11,626 nt of DNA, taken from Alphaproteobacteria bacterium (GTDB lineage Bacteria > Pseudomonadota > Alphaproteobacteria > Rs-D84). The notes under the pieces were generated by a model, which was given only the letters and a program-made list of their open reading frames with translations, searched no databases and was not told the DNA's origin. Position 1 is the stretch's first letter. Every line of letters starts with the position of its first letter. The DNA is taken from contig JAFNYG010000056.1 in the NCBI GenBank assembly GCA_017383325.1, positions 1-11,626 of the forward strand. The letters run 5' to 3'. Shown in pieces: positions 6,907 through 11,626 of the stretch. The position numbers and the translations under genes are program-made.

Positions 6907-8136
6907 ATGTATCAAAACTTGCAAAATCTTTATAAACGTGCCCTGGACATGCGCGGTCCATGGCAAAATCGCTGGGACGCGGCACGTCGCTATGCCATGC
7001 CGTCGGCCGACGATGATGCGGCGACATTATTTGATGCGACCGCCATGGATGCGGCCGATAATTTGGCGGCATCGATTTATACATTGATGACACCGCCTGA
7101 ATCTATGTGGCTGCAATTGGTTGGCGAAAGCGACCTGGCCCAAAATGCAGAATATGCAACTGCTGTTTTGCGTGCCAACTTAAATGACTCGAATTTCTAT
7201 ACGACAATTCATCAGTGTTATATGGACTTGGTCGTATTGGGAACTGCATGCCTGTTCATGGCCCAGTCTCCAATCGGTGCATCATCTGCGTTTCAATTTA
7301 CCGCCATCCCCATGTCTGACATTGCCATATTGCCAGACGCAGTATTTCATACCACATCCATGTCTGCACGCGAAGTAATGGCACAGTATCCAACATGGAC
7401 ACCACCTGTTGGGCTGCGCGACACGATAAAGCGTGACCCGGAAACGCCATTAAAATTAGTCCAGTCTTTGGTTGGCACTGATTTTGTTGCGTGGTTGGAT
7501 GTTGGTGGTGATATTGAAAATAACGTTGTATCGACTGGCACATTTGAAACGAATCCATACATTATATTTCGTTGGTCTGTATCGTCTGGCGAATTATATG
7601 GCCGTGGCCCTGTGTTGCGTGCGTTGCCAGATATCAAGACTGCAAATAAAGTTGTTGAACTGGTGCTAAAAAACGCGACGATTGCGGTATCCGGCATATG
7701 GCAGGCCGACGATGATGGCGTTATCAATCTGCAAAACATAAATTTGACCCCTGGTGCGATTATCCCCAAAGCTGTTGGGTCATCTGGTCTTACCCCATTG
7801 GCCAGCGGTGCAAATTTTGATGTTTCGCAATTAATACTAAAAGATTTACGTGAACGTATCCGCCATGCGTTATTGGCGGATCGACTGGGGCTGTTATCTG
7901 AAAAAGAAATGACCGCCACTGAAATCATGGCGCGCAATGCAGACATGATGCGTATTCTTGGGGCGACATACGGGCGCCTGTTGCATGAATTTATTCGTCC
8001 ATTGTGTGATCGTGGATTACAGATATTGGCGCGTCGCGGCTTAATTGAACCAATTCGTCTAAACGGTGACGCAGAATTAAAATACATTGCGCCGATTGCA
8101 CAAATGACCGCAATGGAAAGTGTTTTAGGGGGGTAA
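6907..8136 (+). CDS. Phage head-tail connector (portal), T7 gp8 type
   Basis: 409 residues; strong ribosome site AAAAGGAAA before ATG 6907. The N-terminus RGPWQNRWDAARRYAMPS (16-33), LFDATAMDAADNLAASIYTLMTPP (41-64) and the block ELYGRGPVLRALPDIKTAN (from about 229) are hallmarks of the Bacteriophage head-to-tail connecting protein family. The dodecameric portal forms the DNA channel at one capsid vertex and is the docking site for the terminase. A later segment with EKEMTATEIMARNADMMRILGATYGRL is the conserved C-terminal helix region (TAtEv..R...m...lG...grl). At 409 residues it is clearly shorter than T7 gp8 (about 536), ending soon after the core, so the variable C-terminal part is missing or very short. 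There are no internal stops. It is followed immediately by the Bbp19-like gene. Confidence 0.88.
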   Translation: MYQNLQNLYKRALDMRGPWQNRWDAARRYAMPSADDDAATLFDATAMDAADNLAASIYTLMTPPESMWLQLVGESDLAQNAEYATAVLRANLNDSNFYTTIHQCYMDLVVLGTACLFMAQSPIGASSAFQFTAIPMSDIAILPDAVFHTTSMSAREVMAQYPTWTPPVGLRDTIKRDPETPLKLVQSLVGTDFVAWLDVGGDIENNVVSTGTFETNPYIIFRWSVSSGELYGRGPVLRALPDIKTANKVVELVLKNATIAVSGIWQADDDGVINLQNINLTPGAIIPKAVGSSGLTPLASGANFDVSQLILKDLRERIRHALLADRLGLLSEKEMTATEIMARNADMMRILGATYGRLLHEFIRPLCDRGLQILARRGLIEPIRLNGDAELKYIAPIAQMTAMESVLGG

Positions 8137-8349
8137 ATGCAGGCTATGACAGATATTTCTTTAAATTATGCACGTTGTTTTTCATCTGCTGCGGGACGTT
8201 CTGTTCTGGGGCATTTGCGTAACATTACGATTGAACGTACATTGGGGCCAAACACGTCTGACAATGATTTGCGCTGGGCAGAAGCCCAACGCGCATTAGT
8301 GCGTCACATAGAATCACAAATTGCGCGGGGCAGGGGGGACAAGTTATGA
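8137..8349 (+). CDS. Bbp19-like small phage protein
   Basis: 70 residues; ATG 8137 comes directly after the portal stop, with GGGGGG four bases upstream inside the portal's last codons, so the two are translationally linked. The pattern YARCFSSAAGRSVLGHL (11-27) followed by EAQRALVRHIESQI (49-62) matches the small Bbp19 family named after Bordetella phage BPP-1 (Y..vF.t..G..VL.dL ... eGqR.l...I...l), which sits beside the portal in related podoviruses. Its function is unknown. No membrane segment. Confidence 0.7.
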   Translation: MQAMTDISLNYARCFSSAAGRSVLGHLRNITIERTLGPNTSDNDLRWAEAQRALVRHIESQIARGRGDKL

Positions 8350-8582
8350 TAAGCCTTGAATTTCTGCGCAACAGTTGGTTTTTGATTGTATTTATTGGTG
8401 GGTTAATCTATTGGGTTGCCCGCCAAGATTTATCGGTCGCTGAACTTGAACGCGTAGATGTGCGCATAACATCGCTTGAAAATCGTACAACTATGTTGGA
8501 AACGGGTATTGGCCAAATCCAGATAAAAATTGATGATATCAAAGAAGATCTGACTTTGATTAAGGGCGCCGTTATAAAATAA
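8346..8582 (+). CDS. Small membrane-anchored coiled-coil protein, holin/spanin-like position
   Basis: 78 residues starting in an ATGA overlap with the previous stop. Residues about 10-25 (SWFLIVFIGGLIYWVA) form one membrane helix. From about 30 to the end the sequence has regular heptads (VAELERVDVRITSLENR...IGQIQIKIDDIKEDLTLIKGA) predicted to form a coiled coil. In phages, small proteins of this build next to the portal/Bbp19 pair are usually annotated as hypothetical or holin-like. A single membrane helix with a coiled coil would also suit an inner-membrane spanin or an envelope anchor. No lipobox is present. It is the last phage gene before host DNA. Confidence 0.6.
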   Translation: MISLEFLRNSWFLIVFIGGLIYWVARQDLSVAELERVDVRITSLENRTTMLETGIGQIQIKIDDIKEDLTLIKGAVIK

Positions 8583-8587
8583 AAACA

Positions 8588-8605
8588 TCCCCACAAATGT
8601 GGGGA
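8588..8605 (-). terminator. Intrinsic terminator of rpmG at the phage/host border
   Basis: The inverted repeat CCCCACA (8589-8595) and TGTGGGG (8598-8604), extended by one T-A pair, is followed on the - strand by ATGTTTTTATTTT. It lies 27 bases after the rpmG stop. Its T-tract (8585-8581) overlaps the stop of the last phage gene. On the + strand there is no T-run, so it works mainly for rpmG. Confidence 0.8.
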
Positions 8606-8631
8606 ATGCTGAACCAAACTGTTGCACTGTC

Positions 8632-8811
8632 CTAGTGTGAAACCTTCGCTTCGGTCATAACGACATGCTTGCGCAATTTTTTGTCGTATTTACGGAATTT
8701 CATTTTACCCTGGGTATTCTCAGACTTAGTGTTTTTAGTAGTGATATAGAACACACCAGTTTCGTTGTTTCTTAACTGTACAACTTCTTTGCTGCCTTTT
8801 TTAGATGCCAT
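8632..8811 (-). CDS. rpmG: Ribosomal protein bL33
   Basis: 59 residues, a small basic protein of the large ribosomal subunit near the tRNA exit site. MASKKGSKEVVQLRNNETGVFYITTKN and the end KMKFRKYDKKLRKHVVMTEAKVSH follow the L33 pattern (l.s...tg.fY.t.KN......k.l.kyDp..rkHv...E.K). There are no zinc-binding cysteines, so it is the C-minus type. ATG 8811 is chosen over an upstream in-frame start at 8853 because similarity begins here and AAGG stands nine bases before it. It has its own promoter (8842-8870) and terminator (8588-8605), so it is a single-gene unit facing the phage block. Four residues longer than the common 55-residue alphaproteobacterial form. Confidence 0.92.
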   Translation of the reverse strand: MASKKGSKEVVQLRNNETGVFYITTKNTKSENTQGKMKFRKYDKKLRKHVVMTEAKVSH

Positions 8812-8841
8812 TTTATTCGCCTTTTTATTATTCTGGGACGG

Positions 8842-8870
8842 ATTGTATGTCATATTTTACTGGAAATCAA
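8842..8870 (-). promoter_or_regulatory. rpmG promoter
   Basis: On the - strand TTGATT (8870-8865), 17 bases, TACAAT (8847-8842), placed 30 bases before the rpmG start. Both boxes are near the sigma70 consensus with ideal spacing. Confidence 0.65.
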
Positions 8871-8884
8871 GTAAATTTTATCAT
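8856..8884 (+). promoter_or_regulatory. Possible tRNA-Leu promoter
   Basis: On the + strand TTTACT (8856-8861), 17 bases, TATCAT (8879-8884) lies about 21 bases before the mature tRNA end, overlapping the divergent rpmG promoter. Boxes are moderate; prediction by eye. Confidence 0.4.
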
Positions 8885-8905
8885 AAAATAACAAAACAGA
8901 CCGAT

Positions 8906-8990
<85 letters not shown>

Positions 8991-9041
8991 CAAATTTTTG
9001 TCCCATTACCGGCAAAATATACCAAATTAACATCCAATAAA

Positions 9042-9062
9042 AATCCCCCGAATTGGGGGATT
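9042..9062 (-). terminator. Intrinsic terminator of the cold-shock gene
   Basis: AATCCCCC (9042-9049) and GGGGGATT (9055-9062) pair perfectly around a five-base loop. On the - strand the stem is followed by TTTATTG, and counting the stem the T-run is five. It stands five bases after the stop at 9068. Read on the + strand it may also end tRNA-Leu transcription. Confidence 0.8.
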
Positions 9063-9067
9063 GTTAT

Positions 9068-9409
9068 TTATTTTTTCCAGAATGCAAAACCACGGCGTGA
9101 AGATTTTTCTTCGCGTTGTTTGCGATCCTCGATTGCACGCCGGCGTTCCGCGCGACGTTCCTGGAAACGGCGTGCAGATTCTTCGTCACGTTGAATGACT
9201 GCGATTGTTGTTGCTGATAATTTACCATTGCGAACTTCTTCTTCGAATTCAACAATGTCATTTTCATTTAAAAATCTAATACCTGCGGCCTTCAGCGAGC
9301 TAGAATGCACAAATACATCATCTGTGTTGCCGTCTGCATTTGGTGTGTCTGGGCTAATAAAACCAAAGCATTTTTTTCCATTATACCATTTAACTTTTCC
9401 TTGACGCAT
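9068..9409 (-). CDS. Cold-shock-domain protein with charged C-terminal tail
   Basis: 113 residues; ATG 9409 is preceded by AGGAAAGGATT. Residues 1-72 form a cold-shock domain, a five-stranded barrel that binds single-stranded RNA or DNA. It contains GKVKWYNGKKCFGFIS with RNP1 at 13-19 and RNP2 at 32-36 (VFVHS), followed by FLNENDIVEFE. RNP1 is K-C-FGFI, where the common form is KGFGFI. Residues 74-113 are an unusual tail of Arg and Glu (RDEESARRFQERRAERRRA..., ending GFAFWKK), likely a single charged helix. Typical CspA is about 70 residues, so the tail adds more than half again. The family acts as an RNA chaperone or antiterminator. Single-gene unit with its own terminator and a 5' hairpin; a weak promoter (TTCATT, 17 bases, TTATAT at 9492-9464) can be drawn. 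Confidence 0.88.
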   Translation of the reverse strand: MRQGKVKWYNGKKCFGFISPDTPNADGNTDDVFVHSSSLKAAGIRFLNENDIVEFEEEVRNGKLSATTIAVIQRDEESARRFQERRAERRRAIEDRKQREEKSSRRGFAFWKK

Positions 9410-9436
9410 AATCCAATCCTTTCCTTATGCTGTTAT

Positions 9437-9461
9437 GGTTCTGCCAAGCACGTTCAGAACC
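9437..9461 (-). promoter_or_regulatory. Hairpin upstream of the cold-shock gene
   Basis: GGTTCTG (9437-9443) and CAGAACC (9455-9461) form a perfect 7-bp stem with an 11-base loop, 28 bases before the csp start. If transcription starts further upstream it is a 5' leader hairpin, as cold-shock mRNAs often have. If the weak promoter noted for csp is right, it would overlap the start site and could instead be an operator. Confidence 0.4.
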
Positions 9462-9509
9462 TGATATAATTTTGACAGTTTTTCCCAATGAAAGCAAGGG
9501 GAATAAAAA

Positions 9510-9530
9510 TGCCCGCACATAACGCGGGCA
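9510..9530 (-). terminator. Intrinsic terminator of the lysS unit
   Basis: TGCCCGC (9510-9516) and GCGGGCA (9524-9530) pair perfectly around a seven-base loop. On the - strand TTTTTA follows the stem. It lies four bases after the stop of the 466-residue gene, so it ends the lysS operon. Confidence 0.85.
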
Positions 9531-9534
9531 ACGA

Positions 9535-10935
9535 CTATTTTTTATAGTATCTTTGAACTTCGTTCATTACAAAATTAAATAGTTTTCCTGCCTGTGTTGT
9601 TGGCGGCATTGCCCAGTCGTGTTGCATATACGGCATTGCCGCAACCAGCACAAATCGCGCCATAAAATGAAAGATGCGTGATTCTTGATGCTTGGACAAT
9701 TTGACCGGCGCATTTTGAACGCGAAAAACCTCGTTTTCGATTGCATCATCCAGTTTTTCGTTTATATTATCCAAAATCTTTTGTGGATAATACAGTCTGC
9801 ATTCTTTTGGGAATCCTTCGAATATTGACACATCGTTATTTCGCGAATATAAAATATTCCATCCAACCCGATCGAACAAATCTTCCAAGCATTGGCAGAT
9901 CATACGATTATACTCTTTTACGCCCTTTTCATAATACTCTGCCAGGCGGGCTTCCATATTATCTGACTTTGCGCACTTCTTTTTTCGTGCCGCCTCGTAA
10001 ACATCGTGTGTTTTGCTTTCGAATTCAAAGAATGTGCGAACCTGGCATATAATTTCCATTGGGATAACTTGATCTGGGCTGGGGCCGATGTTCAGTATTA
10101 TCTTTGCATCGCGATAATTGCGTGGGTTTTTCATGTTATAGAATGTATCACGCACCGCCAGCACGCGTTCAGGCATCATTTCATACAGCCGTTCAATGAA
10201 CGTACGTGCCTGTGGTATTAAATCGAACAGACATTTTACGCGCCAAACATCCTGCAATCGCATGCGTGGTGGTGCGATTTTATCAACAGCTCGCACTAAA
10301 TCGACTGCGATTTTTTCGTGGCCGCGTCCAATAATTGACAGCACGGTTTCTGATGCAGCGCTGACATATTTTTCTGTAAAACGTGAACGAATTTTATCTG
10401 CAATTGCACGTGCAGATGCCTCGCGTTCATGTGCCGCCAGAACACCATAGGCCGCATTTGCCACATCGTTTACATAATCTGCATAGTATTTACCCGTAAT
10501 TTTATCCAATGCGCGGTTTATATTTTTTTGCGCACCAACAATTACAGTCACTATCGACGATACCGCCAAATCAACGCGTTGCCCCACAGAATTGGTAAAG
10601 AATTGATTGCGCATTGGGTCCGCATCCAAGCGATGATTTACCACATATGGCGACAGTGGGCTGATATCTGCGATACGGATTGGTTCATCGATTGCACAGT
10701 TCGTTTCATAGTCATACTTCATAACCGCTGTTTTGGGTGCACCAAAGCATTTGCCCAGAACATAGAACACTTCGCGAAACCAGTGCAAACTGTCTGAATA
10801 CAGCGTCTTCAGATATTCGCCGGCCTCCTCATTAATACGTCCATCGGCAATTGCGCGATTTATAATTTCTAAATTTTTTCGATCGTTATCTGCAACTATA
10901 TCCTGCACAGAACTATCGGAACCAATGTATGACAT
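9535..10935 (-). CDS. 466-residue protein with a RelA/SpoT-like fold in the middle (divergent)
   Basis: 466 residues starting 15 bases after lysS, with AAGGTG eight bases before ATG, and ending at an intrinsic terminator. Residues about 180-320 show the order of motifs of a RelA/SpoT (p)ppGpp synthetase domain in weak form: GRGHEKIAVDLVRAVDK (203-219, cf. gR.Ks..Si..Km), LQDVWRVKCLFD (227-238, cf. iyDl.giRv.v), AVRDTFYNMKNPRNYRDAKIIL (260-281, cf. DYI..PK.NGYrslH), MEIICQVRT (293-301, cf. vEiQirT) and THDVYEAARK (309-318, cf. aH..YK). The NGYrSLH histidine is replaced (YRDAK), so activity may be lost or changed. The N-terminal 180 and C-terminal 150 residues are unrecognised and mostly helical, with no membrane segment. 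A role in sensing charged tRNA or starvation, suggested by lysS, is inference; it may be another nucleotidyltransferase-fold protein. Confidence 0.6.
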   Translation of the reverse strand: MSYIGSDSSVQDIVADNDRKNLEIINRAIADGRINEEAGEYLKTLYSDSLHWFREVFYVLGKCFGAPKTAVMKYDYETNCAIDEPIRIADISPLSPYVVNHRLDADPMRNQFFTNSVGQRVDLAVSSIVTVIVGAQKNINRALDKITGKYYADYVNDVANAAYGVLAAHEREASARAIADKIRSRFTEKYVSAASETVLSIIGRGHEKIAVDLVRAVDKIAPPRMRLQDVWRVKCLFDLIPQARTFIERLYEMMPERVLAVRDTFYNMKNPRNYRDAKIILNIGPSPDQVIPMEIICQVRTFFEFESKTHDVYEAARKKKCAKSDNMEARLAEYYEKGVKEYNRMICQCLEDLFDRVGWNILYSRNNDVSIFEGFPKECRLYYPQKILDNINEKLDDAIENEVFRVQNAPVKLSKHQESRIFHFMARFVLVAAMPYMQHDWAMPPTTQAGKLFNFVMNEVQRYYKK

Positions 10936-10947
10936 GGTGTATACACC
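10936..10947 (-). promoter_or_regulatory. 12-bp perfect palindrome over the ribosome site
   Basis: GGTGTATACACC is a perfect palindrome filling most of the gap between lysS and the 466-residue gene and ending right before its ATG. It contains the GGTG of the ribosome site, so in RNA a GGUG/CACC stem could hide it, or in DNA it could bind a dimer. The stem is short (4 bp with loop UAUA). Confidence 0.35.
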
Positions 10948-10950
10948 TTT

Positions 10951-11626
10951 TTACTTCATTATTGGGAACAAGATTACATCACGCAGCGTTGGCTGGTCAA
11001 AAATAATGCTGGCCAAACGATCAACACCAACCCCCACACCAGAAATCGGCGGGAACCCATGTTCCATCGCACGTACGAAATCGTTATCTGGGTTAAATGC
11101 TTCTTCATCCCCACCGGCAATATTTTTTGCCTGTTCTTCGAATGCGGCCAATTGCTGAATTGGGTTTACAAGTTCTGAATACCCCTTGCAGATTTCGGCG
11201 CCACACACCAACAATTGATACATATCTATGCGACGTTCGTCTTTGTCATTGCGGCGGGCCAACGGCACCATATATGCCGGATAGTTGTACAAGAATGTTG
11301 GATTGACAATATCACCACGAATCTTGCGCTTGTATACATAGTCAACCAGTGTTGGGATTGACTTTAAATCTTCTAATTCTGACATTGGGAACATGCCGTT
11401 ATCAACCAATTTCTGACGCAGCGTGTCTACATCATCAAAATCCAAAATATCACAACCAAAGAACTCGTTCATTTTGGCAGTATAGTCAATCATCTCGTAT
11501 TTTGAAAAATCCAGTTTTGTACCCTGATATTCAATCTGTAATGTGCCACGACATTTCATCAACAAATCCTGGATTAAATCCCATGTAAATTTGATATTGT
11601 CATTAAAATCCCAATACGCCGCATAC
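10951..11626 (-). CDS. lysS: Lysyl-tRNA synthetase, class II (N-terminal part outside window)
   Basis: The C-terminal 224 residues are visible; the frame remains open to the right edge. The enzyme joins lysine to tRNA-Lys using ATP. The stretch YAAYWDFNDNIKFTWDLI followed by IEYQGTKLDFSKYEMIDYT matches the region after the catalytic motif 2 of LysS (mAYADY.Dlm.ltE.l). The end holds EEAFNPDNDFVRAMEHGFPPISGVGVGVDRL, class II motif 3, and closes with RDVILFPIMK, very close to other LysS. The visible part runs FVRAMEHGFPP where many LysS have Y..ALE.GmPP, a common variant. First gene of an apparent unit with the downstream 466-residue gene; no promoter lies inside the window. LysS is preferred over LysX/EpmA because of the acidic pocket residues and the closing LFP.MK. 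Confidence 0.93.
   Translation of the reverse strand, partial: YAAYWDFNDNIKFTWDLIQDLLMKCRGTLQIEYQGTKLDFSKYEMIDYTAKMNEFFGCDILDFDDVDTLRQKLVDNGMFPMSELEDLKSIPTLVDYVYKRKIRGDIVNPTFLYNYPAYMVPLARRNDKDERRIDMYQLLVCGAEICKGYSELVNPIQQLAAFEEQAKNIAGGDEEAFNPDNDFVRAMEHGFPPISGVGVGVDRLASIIFDQPTLRDVILFPIMK

Larger units (their letters stand above)
1..8585 (+). mobile_element. Podovirus-type prophage or domesticated phage remnant (right part)
   Basis: Seven phage-type genes on one strand (tail structural protein, small charged protein, tail-fibre attachment domain, TerL in two pieces, portal, Bbp19-like protein, membrane/coiled-coil protein) follow each other with overlaps or gaps under 30 bases, apart from the opposite-strand insert at about 2706-6039. 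Phage DNA continues past the left edge. The right limit is set by the last phage stop codon (8580-8582), which touches the T-tract of the rpmG terminator. No integrase, capsid, scaffold, lysin or obvious attachment repeat is visible, so whether the element can still excise or make particles cannot be judged here. Confidence 0.8.

Noticed and set aside
7347..8087. 246-codon open frame on the - strand inside the portal gene
   Set aside because: The portal on the + strand has clear family motifs across this stretch; the reverse frame has no ribosome site or recognisable domain.
8812..8853. Longer start for L33
   Set aside because: L33 similarity and the ribosome site point to 8811; the extension lies over the rpmG promoter.

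Overview
The window looks like a moderate-GC bacterial chromosome, most likely an alphaproteobacterium. The DnaB sequence, the short L33 ribosomal protein and the tRNA/LysS neighbourhood fit that group, but no rRNA or strong lineage marker is present, so the assignment is tentative. It has two parts: a phage-derived block (1 to about 8585) and ordinary housekeeping genes (about 8586 to the right end).

Phage block. All recognisable phage genes read on the + strand and are tightly packed. In order they are: a podovirus-type tail structural protein (cut by the left edge), a small charged protein, a short protein matching only the tail-attachment domain of T7-type tail fibres, the large terminase TerL, a T7 gp8-type head-tail connector (portal), a Bbp19-like small protein, and a small protein with one membrane segment and a coiled coil. 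The set matches short-tailed phages of the T7 / Bordetella phage BPP-1 kind. No capsid, scaffold, integrase or lysin gene is in view.

The main anomaly is that TerL is in two pieces. The ATPase half ends at 2708 and the nuclease half begins near 6040. Between them lie about 3.3 kb on the opposite strand carrying, in transcription order, a chromosomal-type replicative helicase gene (dnaB), a regulator with two HTH domains and an S24/LexA-like C-terminal domain, and an unrecognised 213-residue protein. Each TerL half keeps its key catalytic motifs and has no frameshift. The event is therefore either recent, under selection (a two-part terminase or a removable insert), or an assembly artefact.

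Housekeeping block. On the right, the phage block abuts the terminator of rpmG (L33, - strand). Then come tRNA-Leu(UAG) on the + strand, a cold-shock-domain protein with a long charged tail (- strand), and an apparent two-gene unit on the - strand. That unit is lysS (lysyl-tRNA synthetase, cut by the right edge) followed 15 bases later by a 466-residue protein whose middle resembles a degenerate RelA/SpoT synthetase fold. Three intrinsic terminators and several likely promoters separate these units.

Inferred interplay. The phage genes encode DNA packaging and tail parts. The inserted regulator, with a palindromic site over its own promoter, is a candidate controller of the insert and perhaps of the phage genes. 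The dnaB copy may be the cell's own helicase, which would make this locus hard to lose.
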